From Chryseobacterium gleum (lineage in GTDB: Bacteria > Bacteroidota > Bacteroidia > Flavobacteriales_D > UBA2798), in the NCBI GenBank assembly GCA_945865695.1, contig CAMBFX010000005.1:1-46719 (forward strand): a stretch of 46,719 nucleotides of DNA, given 5' to 3'. Position numbers and translations under genes: made by a program. Shown here piece by piece: positions 10,942-20,393 of this stretch (position 1 is the first letter of the stretch; each line of letters opens with the position of its first letter). Below the pieces are notes generated by a model that was not told where the DNA came from, ran no database searches, and saw only the letters and a list, made by a program, of their open reading frames with translations.

Positions 10942-11519
10942 TTTTCAGCTTTTACTGTATGGAGAAAATTAGAAACAACATTTTCTGCTTCTAAACATGC
11001 TTTAACTAAATCATCATTCAATAAAACATAATCGAATTGAGTTGAATAGGCCATTTCTTTTTCCGCTTTACCTATTCTACGTGCAATACTTTCGGGAGTT
11101 TCGGTTTCGCGCATTTTCAATCTCGCTTCGAGATGAGCGATAGAAGGTGCTTTTACAAAAATAGAAAGTGCATTTTTACCAAAATATTTTTTAAGATTGA
11201 TTCCTCCGACCACATCTACATCAAAAATCACCTGTTTTCCTAAATCCCAAATACGTTCAATTTCTGATTTTAAAGTTCCGTAATAATTGTCTTTATATAC
11301 TTCTTCCCATTCGAGAAATTCATTGCGAATAATTTTCAATTTGAATTCTTCTATAGAAAAAAAATAATAATCTTCTCCATCCACTTCATTGTGTCGTATC
11401 GGACGACTACATGCAGAAACAGAAAACGCCAAGTTCAAATCACTTTTTACCAAGTGATGAACGATGGTGGTTTTACCAGCTCCAGAGGGTGCAGAGAATA
11501 TGATTGCTTTTCCTTTCAA
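10938..11519 (-). CDS. gmk: Guanylate kinase
   Basis: KAIIFSAPSGAGKTTIVHHL, RPIRHNEVDGEDYYF. Confidence 0.95.
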   Translation of the reverse strand: MKGKAIIFSAPSGAGKTTIVHHLVKSDLNLAFSVSACSRPIRHNEVDGEDYYFFSIEEFKLKIIRNEFLEWEEVYKDNYYGTLKSEIERIWDLGKQVIFDVDVVGGINLKKYFGKNALSIFVKAPSIAHLEARLKMRETETPESIARRIGKAEKEMAYSTQFDYVLLNDDLVKACLEAENVVSNFLHTVKAEK

Positions 11520-11585
11520 ACTATTTGTTGATTTATCGATTTGGTGATTTAATGATTTGAAGACATTTGTTCATTTGGAAATTTA

Positions 11586-11966
11586 TTAATTTGGAGATTT
11601 AATGATTTTCGAAATTTTTAGATTTTCTTTTGCAGTTTTACGTGATGCAGAAAAAATCTTAAGTAATTCATTAGATTCATTAAGTAGTTCTTCACCTTGT
11701 TTTTGACTTACGATTTCGGAATCTATTAATAACTCCATCCAAAAAGCAGATTCATCAACTTCTTCTACAACTATACCTAATTTAGCAATAAATTCAGCCG
11801 TTGATCTCGCTCTTAAAGATGAGCGATAATTAGCAGCCACTGAAGTAGCACATCTTAAAAACTGTTTCCCAAGTATCCTAGCCTCTTCTGATTTTGGCAA
11901 AGACTGATAAAGCTTAATGGTTTTAAGCGCAAATTTTTTAGTTCGTATTTGTAAATCTTCCCTCAT
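11586..11966 (-). CDS. Four helix bundle protein (23S rRNA intervening-sequence protein family)
   Basis: RTKKFALKTIKLYQSLP...LRCATSVAANYRSSLRARSTAEFIAKLGIVVEEVDESAFWMELL. Confidence 0.85.
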   Translation of the reverse strand: MREDLQIRTKKFALKTIKLYQSLPKSEEARILGKQFLRCATSVAANYRSSLRARSTAEFIAKLGIVVEEVDESAFWMELLIDSEIVSQKQGEELLNESNELLKIFSASRKTAKENLKISKIIKSPN

Positions 11967-12062
11967 AAATATAACCTTAGAATTTCCTATTTCATTAAAT
12001 CAACAAATCTCCAATTCGTACTTGTCTTTATTTCATTAAATCGCCAAATCAACAAATCATAC

Positions 12063-12938
12063 CTATAACACATTCAAAATTTGTTCCTTTATCTTCTCCA
12101 ATTCATCTTTCATTCTCACCACAATCTTTTGCATATCTGCTTGATTAGATTTCGAACCGAGCGTATTTATTTCTCTTCCGATTTCTTGTGTGATGAAACC
12201 TAATTTTCTACCTTGATTAATTTCTATATCCATTGTTTCATTGAAATAATCACAATGTGTTTTTAATCGTAATTTCTCTTCTGAAATATCCAATTTCTCC
12301 ATGTAATAAATCAATTCTTGCTCGAAACGATTTTTATCTACATTTTCATTTCCTGCAAAATCCGCTAATGATTTACTTATCCTTTCTCTGACTGTTTCCA
12401 TTCGAGAAAGCTCAAAAGGTTCTACTTGAGTCAATAAATCTAAAATCACATTTATTCTATCCGACACTTCCTTTTGTAATGTACTGCCTTCTGTTTGACG
12501 GAAATTATCAAATTTAGCAATGGCTTCTTTGGCAATATTCCAAACTTCTTTCCATTCGGTTTCATCTAATTCCTGACGTTCTGTTTTCATCACATCCGGC
12601 ATTCTCAAAACAGTATGAATTACTTCTTCGTTTAGATTTATTTGTAATTCGTTGGCTAGTTCTTTAATCTGATTAAAATAACCAATGGCAATATTTTTGT
12701 TGATTGTATTGCTTGAATCTTCGCCTTGTGTTTCACAATAGATAGAAAATTCAATTTTTCCACGATCAGTAAGTTTAGAAAGTTCATTACGCACTTGTAA
12801 TTCCTTTTCGCGATAAACACCTGGCATACGAACCGAAAGATCGAGTTGCTTGCTATTAAGCGATCTCATCTCTACAGTAAATTTTTTATTCCCGATATTC
12901 GCTATCGCCTTTCCGTATCCGGTCATTGATTTTATCAT
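12063..12938 (-). CDS. yicC: YicC family endoribonuclease-like protein
   Basis: Start MIKSMTGYGKA at 12938 (track start is further upstream); EVHTVLRMPDV-like core; C-terminal ELEKIKEQILNVL. Confidence 0.9.
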   Translation of the reverse strand: MIKSMTGYGKAIANIGNKKFTVEMRSLNSKQLDLSVRMPGVYREKELQVRNELSKLTDRGKIEFSIYCETQGEDSSNTINKNIAIGYFNQIKELANELQINLNEEVIHTVLRMPDVMKTERQELDETEWKEVWNIAKEAIAKFDNFRQTEGSTLQKEVSDRINVILDLLTQVEPFELSRMETVRERISKSLADFAGNENVDKNRFEQELIYYMEKLDISEEKLRLKTHCDYFNETMDIEINQGRKLGFITQEIGREINTLGSKSNQADMQKIVVRMKDELEKIKEQILNVL

Positions 12939-13009
12939 AGGGCAAAGGTAGGAAATGAAAAATGAAAAATGAAAAATTAAATATAACTGAATGGCAGTAT
13001 GCCTAATTC

Positions 13010-13888
13010 TCACACTCGCGCTCTCTTACTAACCAACCATACTCCGGTAAAAATCAAGGCGGCTGCGAGCCATTTTATCCAAGTTAGTTCGTCTTTTCCA
13101 TAGGAAACAGCAACTAATGTGGCGATGATCGGTTGCAAATAAATATAGGCACTCACCACAGAGGGACTGATTCTTTTCAATGCATAAGTATTCAATAAAT
13201 AAGCCAAAAATGTGGTTCCTACGATTACAAAAATCACTGCCCAAATCATATTTGGCGTAAATAAATTCCAATTTACATCGGTGAATTCATTCCATCCAAA
13301 AGGAATCATGAAAGGTAATCCCATTAGAAAAACCCATTTCATCACCGTGATGGCATTGTATTTTTGCATCAATGGTTTTACTAAAACCAAAAATATTGCA
13401 TACGAAAGTGCATTAAGAAAAATACAAATATCTCCCCAAATATTTCCTTGTGCATCACCCATTTTTTTGAAAGTGATAAGAATAATTGCTCCGATTAATC
13501 CCAATAAAATTCCCGAAATTTTCCATTTGGTAATTTTCTCTCTTAAAATCCAAGCAGCAAAAATCACCACTAGAATCGGATTCACAATCATAATGATGGA
13601 CGCATTGATGGGAGATGTTAAACTCAATCCCAGAAAAAATAATCCTTGATTGATCACTACACCAGTTATCGCACAAAAAAATAAAATTTTGAAATCTTTT
13701 TTCTCAACTTTCTCGGGATAAAATAATCCCAAAGTCCAAATAAGAATGACCATTCCGATAATCCGCATTAATACAAACCCAAAGGGCCCAATAAATTCAG
13801 GTGTAAGATCTTTGGCAATGGTATAATTTAATCCGTAAATAACATTGACGATAATCAATGCAATATGTGCTCTTAAAATGTAGTTCAT
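13010..13888 (-). CDS. EamA/DMT family transporter
   Basis: 292 aa, about ten TM segments, EamA repeat pattern. Confidence 0.85.
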   Translation of the reverse strand: MNYILRAHIALIIVNVIYGLNYTIAKDLTPEFIGPFGFVLMRIIGMVILIWTLGLFYPEKVEKKDFKILFFCAITGVVINQGLFFLGLSLTSPINASIIMIVNPILVVIFAAWILREKITKWKISGILLGLIGAIILITFKKMGDAQGNIWGDICIFLNALSYAIFLVLVKPLMQKYNAITVMKWVFLMGLPFMIPFGWNEFTDVNWNLFTPNMIWAVIFVIVGTTFLAYLLNTYALKRISPSVVSAYIYLQPIIATLVAVSYGKDELTWIKWLAAALIFTGVWLVSKRARV

Positions 13889-13893
13889 TTGAG

Positions 13894-14457
13894 TTAACGA
13901 TTATTAAAATCGTTCATGGTTCTTTGTAAACCAGCTGTAGTAAATCCTTTAATAATTTCGCCACATAATTCTATTCGGGGTTGTAGTGCTTTGTCTTCTT
14001 CTGGAGTCCATTTTCCCAATACATAATTGGATTGATGGCCTTTTGAAAACTCATCTCCAATTCCGAATCTTAATCTTGCATAATTTTGATGACCAAGCAC
14101 CGCAATGATATCTTTCAATCCGTTATGTCCACCATCACTTCCTGCAGGACGAATTCGAATTTTTCCAAATGGTAAAGCCAAATCATCTGTGATCACCAAC
14201 ATGTTTTCTACAGGAATGGAATGTTGTTGCAGCCAATAGTTAACTGCTTTTCCACTGAGATTCATAAATGTGGTGGGCTTCACAAGAACGATTGTTCTTC
14301 CTTTGAATTTCATTTCGGCTACATGTGCATGTCGGGCTTCTGTAAAAAAAATATTGGACGCCTTTGCGAGTGCGTCCAATACAGTAAATCCAATATTATG
14401 TCTTGTATTCTCGTAATCCGCTCCGATATTTCCTAAACCAACAATCAGAAACTTCAT
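13894..14457 (-). CDS. pth: Peptidyl-tRNA hydrolase
   Basis: LIVGLGNIGADYENTRHNIGF, GSDGGHNGLKDI. Confidence 0.95.
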   Translation of the reverse strand: MKFLIVGLGNIGADYENTRHNIGFTVLDALAKASNIFFTEARHAHVAEMKFKGRTIVLVKPTTFMNLSGKAVNYWLQQHSIPVENMLVITDDLALPFGKIRIRPAGSDGGHNGLKDIIAVLGHQNYARLRFGIGDEFSKGHQSNYVLGKWTPEEDKALQPRIELCGEIIKGFTTAGLQRTMNDFNNR

Positions 14458-14468
14458 ACGTCTATCAA

Positions 14469-15095
14469 TTATTTCTTAGCAGGAGCTTTTGCAGCAGCGG
14501 CAGCAGGAGCAGCAGCGGCAACTGGAGCAGCAGCTTTAGGCTCTTCAACAACGTTACGTGTAATTTTCACTGCAGCAACTACAGCATTTGCTTCTTCCAA
14601 GAAAGTTAATCCATCAATTTTCATGTCTTTGATACGGATATCGCTTCCAATTTCTAAATGATCACATGCCAAGGTAATATTTGCTGGCATTTTGCTGATA
14701 TCTCCACGCACAGTTAATTTACGGAAATTCTGTAATAATTTTCCGCCTTTTTTCACACCTTCAGGCGCACCTGTCAATTTCAAAGGCAATTTTAATTTTA
14801 CTTCTTTTCCAGGAATTACTTGTAAAAAATCTACATGCGTTACTCTATCTGTTACTGGATGAAATTGGAGGTCTTGAATGATAGATGATATTTCTTTTCC
14901 ATCGATAGTTAATTTCACTTCATACACTTCCGGGCTCCAGATAATTTTTTTCAATTCTTTTTCAGTAGCGGTAAAAGATGTTTGTGTTTCTCCACCATAC
15001 AATACGCATGGCACATTTCCGGCTCTTCTGATGTCGGCCGCATCTTTTTTCCCTACGTTCGTTCTTAACGAACCGCTCAACGATACTTGTTTCAT
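14469..15095 (-). CDS. rplY: 50S ribosomal protein L25 (Ctc type)
   Basis: GSLRTNVGKKDAADIRRAGNVPCVLYGG...Ala-rich C-terminus; adjacent to pth and prs. Confidence 0.92.
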   Translation of the reverse strand: MKQVSLSGSLRTNVGKKDAADIRRAGNVPCVLYGGETQTSFTATEKELKKIIWSPEVYEVKLTIDGKEISSIIQDLQFHPVTDRVTHVDFLQVIPGKEVKLKLPLKLTGAPEGVKKGGKLLQNFRKLTVRGDISKMPANITLACDHLEIGSDIRIKDMKIDGLTFLEEANAVVAAVKITRNVVEEPKAAAPVAAAAPAAAAAKAPAKK

Positions 15096-15123
15096 TTTAT
15101 TTAGATTTTAATTAATTACTTAT

Positions 15124-16059
15124 TTATTGTATGATGAAATGTGAACTAATCGATTCATAATTCTGAACACGATGAATCACATCTGCAAAAAGATTAGCCA
15201 CAGTTAAAACTTTTATTTTTTTACTTGCATGTTTCAACGGAATAGTATCTGTTACGATTAATTCTGTCAATGGAGAATTATCAATTTTCTCAATAGCATT
15301 TCCAGATAAAACAGCATGAGTACACATCGCACGAACCGATTTCGCTCCTTTGTCCATCATCAATCCGGCTGCTTTTACCAACGTTCCTCCCGTATCGATA
15401 ATATCGTCAATAAGAATTACATCACGTCCTTCTACATCACCAATCACGGTCATGTTTTCAATTACGTTTGCTTTTTTACGCGACTTATAACAGAATGCCA
15501 TTTCTGCATTTAGATATTTCGCATAAGCATTAGCACGTTTTGTTCCTCCAGTATCGGGAGAAGCTAAAACTAGATTGGGAGTATTTAAACTTTGGAGATA
15601 AGGAACAAAAATACTTGAAGCGAAAAGATGATCTACAGGAACCTCAAAAAATCCTTGTATTTGGTCGGCATGAAGATCCATGGTTACAATTCTATCAACT
15701 CCTGCGGCAGTTAAAAGATTAGCCACCAATTTTGCTCCAATAGAAACGCGAGGTTTGTCTTTTCTATCCTGACGAGCAAAACCAAAATAAGGAATAACCG
15801 CCACTACTCTACGAGCCGAAGCACGTTTTGCAGCATCCACTAACAATAAAAGTTCGAATAAATTATCAGCTGGCGGAACAGTAGATTGAATAATATATAC
15901 ATCCTGACCACGAACGGTTTCTTCTAAAGAGGGCTGAAACTCACCATCGGCAAATTCTCCAACCGCCACTTCTCCAAGTGTTTGGCCATATGATGCGGCA
16001 ATTCTAGTAGCCAAATCTTTGGTTACTCTACCTGCGAAGAATTTTGAACCGGTTGCCAT
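15124..16059 (-). CDS. prs: Ribose-phosphate pyrophosphokinase
   Basis: FADGEFQPSLEETVRGQDVYIIQST, VAVIPYFGFARQDRKDKPR, VILIDDIIDTGGTL. Confidence 0.95.
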   Translation of the reverse strand: MATGSKFFAGRVTKDLATRIAASYGQTLGEVAVGEFADGEFQPSLEETVRGQDVYIIQSTVPPADNLFELLLLVDAAKRASARRVVAVIPYFGFARQDRKDKPRVSIGAKLVANLLTAAGVDRIVTMDLHADQIQGFFEVPVDHLFASSIFVPYLQSLNTPNLVLASPDTGGTKRANAYAKYLNAEMAFCYKSRKKANVIENMTVIGDVEGRDVILIDDIIDTGGTLVKAAGLMMDKGAKSVRAMCTHAVLSGNAIEKIDNSPLTELIVTDTIPLKHASKKIKVLTVANLFADVIHRVQNYESISSHFIIQ

Positions 16060-16266
16060 AATTGATTTTTAAGGGGTGCAAATGTAGGTTTTTCATTGAG
16101 AAGGACAAAAGAATTAAGAAAGGAAAATATAGAAAAATGAAAATATTTTTTTGAGATTGGTGTAGAATAGATAAATTCGCAACCCGTTAAAATTGGAAAC
16201 AGTTCAAAGTTTAAGGATCAAGGTTTCCAAAAACTTTAAACATTCAACTTTAAACTAAATTCTTTC

Positions 16267-16315
16267 GCCCAGGTGGTGTTACCGATAGCTATCGGGAGGT
16301 AGACACGCAGACAGA
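16267..16315 (+). pseudogene. tRNA-Leu 5'-half relic interrupted by a 14-bp perfect palindrome
   Basis: gcccaggtggtg [ttaccgatagctatcggga] ggtagacacgcagacag compared with the intact tRNA gcccgggtggtggaatggtagacacgctgg 90 bp downstream. Confidence 0.55.
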
Positions 16316-16356
16316 GTTTTTTAAGAGTGAAATAGTTCTTTTTTATGATTTTTTCT

Positions 16357-16439
16357 GCCCGGGTGGTGGAATGGTAGACACGCTGGTCTCAAACACCAGT
16401 GTCTTCACGGACATGTCGGTTCGAGTCCGACCCCGGGTA
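16357..16439 (+). tRNA. tRNA-Leu (anticodon CAA)
   Basis: GCCCGGG/CCCGGGT acceptor, CTGGT-ctCAAac-ACCAG anticodon arm, long variable arm TGTCttcacGGACA, T-arm GTCGGttcgagtCCGAC. Confidence 0.95.
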
Positions 16440-18015
16440 CTAAGCCGGACTTTTTTGAAGTTTTTTCAGAAGTCCGGCTTTTTTTATTCTCCAAAATCCT
16501 TGATTGATGTGTGATTAGAGCAATCACCTCGTTTACTTTCGGGGTTCGATAATTGTTATTTTTTGAATCATACACCAAACCCTCCGGGAACAGGGTAGTT
16601 TGAAATTGTTGTTTCTGATAAAAATCTCCCATCTCCCATGATTTACTTAGGTTTGCAGATAATTTGCAAGCGAAATTTATCAGTTTTTTAGGGTTCGATA
16701 TTTTTTCGTTGAGTTTTTCAAATTGTTTTAAAATCAGTTCTTTTTTCTGAGACAATTCCGTAGAAAATTCTTCATAAACATCCACACTTACCTGACCAAA
16801 AGCATGGCGCTTTCTTAGGTTGTAAATCTCATCTTCCAACTGCTTCAATTTTAAAGAAAGGGATTTTTTTTCATTCGTCTTGGTTTCTGTTAAGTTCTCA
16901 AAAGTATATGCTAATTGTTTACTTAATGGCTCAACAAATTTTTCATCAATGGTATATTCTGCAAGCAATTCTTTGAACTTGTCATGCATAATTTTTACAC
17001 TTCGATTAACTTTAACCCCAAGCTTATTTACCTTGTAGTAATGCAAACCTTTTTTTCTTACCAAATAACCAGTGAAAGGAGCGCCACTCTCCGCATCTTT
17101 TACAAATACTTTTAGAGGTAAATTGTCATTGGCTTTGTTTACTTTGAAGCCAGATGAACTTGCAATATCGTTTGCTTTCAAAAATAAGGTTTCATCAATT
17201 AATGCAGGATGGTTTCCCTTAACAAGTTCACCCTTTAATAAATTGTGCGACATTAAACCGCAATAGAAAGGGTTTTTAATAATTCCGGCAAGAGTTTGTT
17301 TAGGTAAATTTAGCCCAAGTACTTTTAACTTATGAATTATCTGCTCATAGGTCATTCCGTTAGCTCTCCAGTTGAAAGCTTGTTTGATTATATCACCCTT
17401 TTCGTTAATGACTATTGTTTGGTTCGGAGTTAATTTTTCAAAGGAATAACCGGTGGGGGCATTTCCTATCCAGTCACCTCTGAGTAATTTTTCGCGCATA
17501 CCATCAATGGTTTTTTGTCTGCGCATATCATTGTCATATTTACCAAAGATGAACTGAATGTTTTGTTGAAGGGTTCCTGCGTGAGAATTGGTATCAATGG
17601 GCTGAGTAACCGCAACGATATTTATACCAAGTTTTTTTAACTCACTTGCAATATAAATTGCACTATCTCCAGTCCTACTAAAACGGTCCAAACTATAAAC
17701 CAATATGTAAACAATTTTTTCTTTACTCGCTTTTACATATTTCAGCATCCGACCAAACTCTTTACGTTCATCACTTTTAGCGCTCTCGTATGTTCCGCCA
17801 AAATACCCTTTGATAGCAAAATCATTTTTTTTAGCGTACTCGGTGCAAAACTTTTTTTGCCATTCTAAACTTTGATTGGTGTCCATTTGTTCTTTTGAAC
17901 TAACCCTTGTATAGATCACGCAATTTTGAATACCTGATTCTTTTTGCTGATCTCCTTTGCCTTTTGCAAAGTTTTTAAGCAACATTTCGTTTTTGGGATT
18001 TTGTTTTGCTTTCAT
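16405..18015 (-). CDS. Large serine recombinase
   Basis: NCVIYTRVSSKEQ, YSLDRFSR, recombinase domain with FYCGLM, coiled-coil C-terminus; terminal LVPGVGLEPTCP is translated from tRNA-Leu antisense. Confidence 0.9.
   Translation of the reverse strand: MKAKQNPKNEMLLKNFAKGKGDQQKESGIQNCVIYTRVSSKEQMDTNQSLEWQKKFCTEYAKKNDFAIKGYFGGTYESAKSDERKEFGRMLKYVKASKEKIVYILVYSLDRFSRTGDSAIYIASELKKLGINIVAVTQPIDTNSHAGTLQQNIQFIFGKYDNDMRRQKTIDGMREKLLRGDWIGNAPTGYSFEKLTPNQTIVINEKGDIIKQAFNWRANGMTYEQIIHKLKVLGLNLPKQTLAGIIKNPFYCGLMSHNLLKGELVKGNHPALIDETLFLKANDIASSSGFKVNKANDNLPLKVFVKDAESGAPFTGYLVRKKGLHYYKVNKLGVKVNRSVKIMHDKFKELLAEYTIDEKFVEPLSKQLAYTFENLTETKTNEKKSLSLKLKQLEDEIYNLRKRHAFGQVSVDVYEEFSTELSQKKELILKQFEKLNEKISNPKKLINFACKLSANLSKSWEMGDFYQKQQFQTTLFPEGLVYDSKNNNYRTPKVNEVIALITHQSRILENKKSRTSEKTSKKSGLVPGVGLEPTCP
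16442..16486 (+). terminator. Intrinsic terminator of tRNA-Leu
   Basis: AAGCCGGACTT...AAGTCCGGCTT followed by TTTTT; it also lies within the recombinase ORF on the opposite strand. Confidence 0.85.
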
Positions 18016-18208
18016 ATTCTACCTCGTTTGAATGTTGTATTGAGTTTTTGCTTTTCATGAAAAGTTCATAAAATAATACTGAGAGTTTTTCTAAAGAAGA
18101 TATTGTTTCTTCCGCTTGCTCATCTGTATAATTTTCAAAGCCTTTGCAGTTTTTTAATTCATCAATAGTTAGTCGTTTTCTTTTATGTTTTTTGTTTTGA
18201 TTAGACAT
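17975..18208 (-). CDS. Small hypothetical protein next to recombinase
   Basis: 77-aa ORF, MSNQNKKHKRKRLTIDELKNCKGFENYTDEQAEETI..., overlaps recombinase start. Confidence 0.6.
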   Translation of the reverse strand: MSNQNKKHKRKRLTIDELKNCKGFENYTDEQAEETISSLEKLSVLFYELFMKSKNSIQHSNEVEYESKTKSQKRNVA

Positions 18209-18287
18209 TTAAATAGATACTTTGCTTTCGTCTGTAATGTGCAGTATGATAGCATTGTTCTTGTTTTATGTTCTGTGGTGTGCAGTA

Positions 18288-19331
18288 TCATTTATTTAAT
18301 TTTTTAGTGCTGATAGTATTAATTATTAGGTCTCCTTTTTTTGTTTTTGTGTAGGTAATTTTGCAGTTGGGTGCAAAAAGAACGTGCTTAACAAAATTCT
18401 TTACTTCAGATTCCTTAATCTTCTTCTCTTTTTCAGTTTTAATAATTTTGGTGTCGGTGCCTTTGTCGTAATTAATGGTAATGTTTTTATACTCTTTGTT
18501 TCTTAGTTCCCGTAATATCGCCAGTTCTTCATTGTTTAATAAGGCAAAAGCTAGCTCCCGTTCTTCTTTTTCTTCTGCTGAAATAAAATCCATAATGTAT
18601 TTACTAAGTGATATGTATATGTGCGGTCTTCTTATTGTTTCATTTAATACATCTTCTTTCTTCACATCTGGATGCCATTTATCAAACATTACAATCATGT
18701 TCCAATTAAACGGAAGACATTCGCCACCTTCAAAAAAACCAATACCCACTTCCATATTTTTATTGGCAATTGCATCAAATATTAATAACTCTAGTCTTTG
18801 TTTACGCTCAGTAAACATGGCACTCATTTTTTTTAGAATAAGGGGGCTAATCAACATCTCTCCCATTACTTCTTTCATTTCGACTGATAATGTTTCCTTA
18901 GCGAAAAACTCTGTAAGGTGTTTGGCAATATCGGGGTTGCCCTTTGGAATGTTCACATTGGGATCCAATTCAACGGTTTCAAATAAAAAATCTCGTGCCT
19001 TTTTTATATCTGAATAGGGATAGCCTAAATTTCGTAATGAAACAACCATTTTCATCCATATAAACTGAATGAAATCCAGCTTTACCCATTCACGCTTCCC
19101 GTCAGACTTGTTTTCTTTTTCGGTAGGGGGTGTTATCTCCAGTTCCTTCCACTGCTGATAGTTCCTTGCAGACAAGCCAAGGTCTCGCGCCAAAAACTGC
19201 TTTTTGCTTAATACGGAATACTGCTTAAAGTACTCCCCGAAGTCGGCTTGTGAAAGTTGCTTTAATAAAGTGTCGGTTAGTTCTGTTTTGGTCATGGTAT
19301 TTATTTCTACAAATATAGAATATTTATACAT
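18288..19331 (-). CDS. Putative DNA-binding (MerR-like HTH) protein
   Basis: N-terminal LSARNYQQWKELEITPPTEKE...WVKLDFIQFIWMKMVVSLRNLGYPYSDIKKARDFL resembles a MerR-type wHTH; start may be internal (MTKTEL). Confidence 0.5.
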   Translation of the reverse strand: MYKYSIFVEINTMTKTELTDTLLKQLSQADFGEYFKQYSVLSKKQFLARDLGLSARNYQQWKELEITPPTEKENKSDGKREWVKLDFIQFIWMKMVVSLRNLGYPYSDIKKARDFLFETVELDPNVNIPKGNPDIAKHLTEFFAKETLSVEMKEVMGEMLISPLILKKMSAMFTERKQRLELLIFDAIANKNMEVGIGFFEGGECLPFNWNMIVMFDKWHPDVKKEDVLNETIRRPHIYISLSKYIMDFISAEEKEERELAFALLNNEELAILRELRNKEYKNITINYDKGTDTKIIKTEKEKKIKESEVKNFVKHVLFAPNCKITYTKTKKGDLIINTISTKKLNK

Positions 19332-19355
19332 ATTTAGGTATTAAATATTTTTAAC

Positions 19356-19363
19356 TATATTTG
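19356..19363 (+). promoter_or_regulatory. Possible Bacteroidota-type -7 element (TAnnTTTG)
   Basis: TATATTTG 31 bp upstream of the ATG at 19394; no convincing -33 element verified. Confidence 0.3.
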
Positions 19364-19393
19364 GTGTATAAATGTACAACAAATTGACGACCT

Positions 19394-19813
19394 ATGCCAG
19401 CACTAAACAAAGATAATTTCACGCATAACGCAAAAATCACGGAATTTTCATGTGAGTATTGCGAAACCCCTGCGTTTGCCCATAATAAAAACGCAAAATT
19501 CTGCTCTGACCTTTGCAGACACAACGCCTATATTGATCGCAAAGAAATTAAGAAATTAGCAAAACGTGAAAATGATGTGAATATCACGGAAAAATCACAT
19601 GAAAATCTCGTTCCAAACTTTTTTGTTAAGCCAAAGCCAGTTGGTACAAAAATTATTGGCGTTCATTTTGTAGAGTACCATTTTAGAAAAATGGGTATAA
19701 AAATTACCTTAAAGCGCATAAGGGGTATTGAAATTGGCGGGGCAATTAAGTTAAATGAATTTGAAATAGCTAGACTTAATAAAAAGGCCTGGATGGTTTC
19801 AAAACTAAGCTAA
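19394..19813 (+). CDS. Small protein with Cys-rich zinc-binding motif
   Basis: CEYCETPAFAHNKNAKFCSDLCRHNAY. Confidence 0.65.
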   Translation: MPALNKDNFTHNAKITEFSCEYCETPAFAHNKNAKFCSDLCRHNAYIDRKEIKKLAKRENDVNITEKSHENLVPNFFVKPKPVGTKIIGVHFVEYHFRKMGIKITLKRIRGIEIGGAIKLNEFEIARLNKKAWMVSKLS

Positions 19814-20393
19814 CACCGCCAAAATAACGAAGCGCATTTTCACAGGTAAGTTGGCACTTTTTATATAGTTTGGTTTTGCAGAACTAACTATATAAATAAA
19901 AGTAATTATTTTTTTGGTAAATCGGTTTTCGGACAGCTGATTTTAAAAAAATTACTTACGTGATTTTTGATCGTCTTAGCAAAAATCAAGTAGACTTGAA
20001 TCATTTGCACGCTGGCATAGGTTGTTATTTATATTCTTAGATCTCAATTAAGAGTTTGAAATTATGTTTCCAGCGTTAAAAGCATCTAAATATGACCCCC
20101 CACCATTCGAAAAGAAACGTCTGAAATATAATGAGTATTCGCCCCACGCATACTCCCTTCTATATACAGAAATTTCATAATTACCATTATGAATAGCATT
20201 CACAAAATGTAGGTTATGTTCTAATTCCATGTAATTCATGACTAATTCAAATTTACTTTTCCCATGTAGCAGTATTCGTGGTCAGCGATCTGTCCACCAG
20301 GACGGAATGTTGAACGCGAGCGGCGACCTACCACATTGCAGGACTACTGCTATAAGGCATAGCGGCTGTTATGCACTGGCAATCATTTGGGTT

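Noticed and set aside
11520-12060. gatttattaatttgg / aaatcaacaaatc repetitive phrases around the four-helix-bundle gene
   Set aside because: Low-complexity AT-rich spacer; no consistent unit or CRISPR-like periodicity.
16405-16440. LVPGVGLEPTCP as a conserved protein motif at the recombinase C-terminus
   Set aside because: It is antisense translation of the tRNA-Leu 3' half, a well-known artefact; used only as evidence for the junction.
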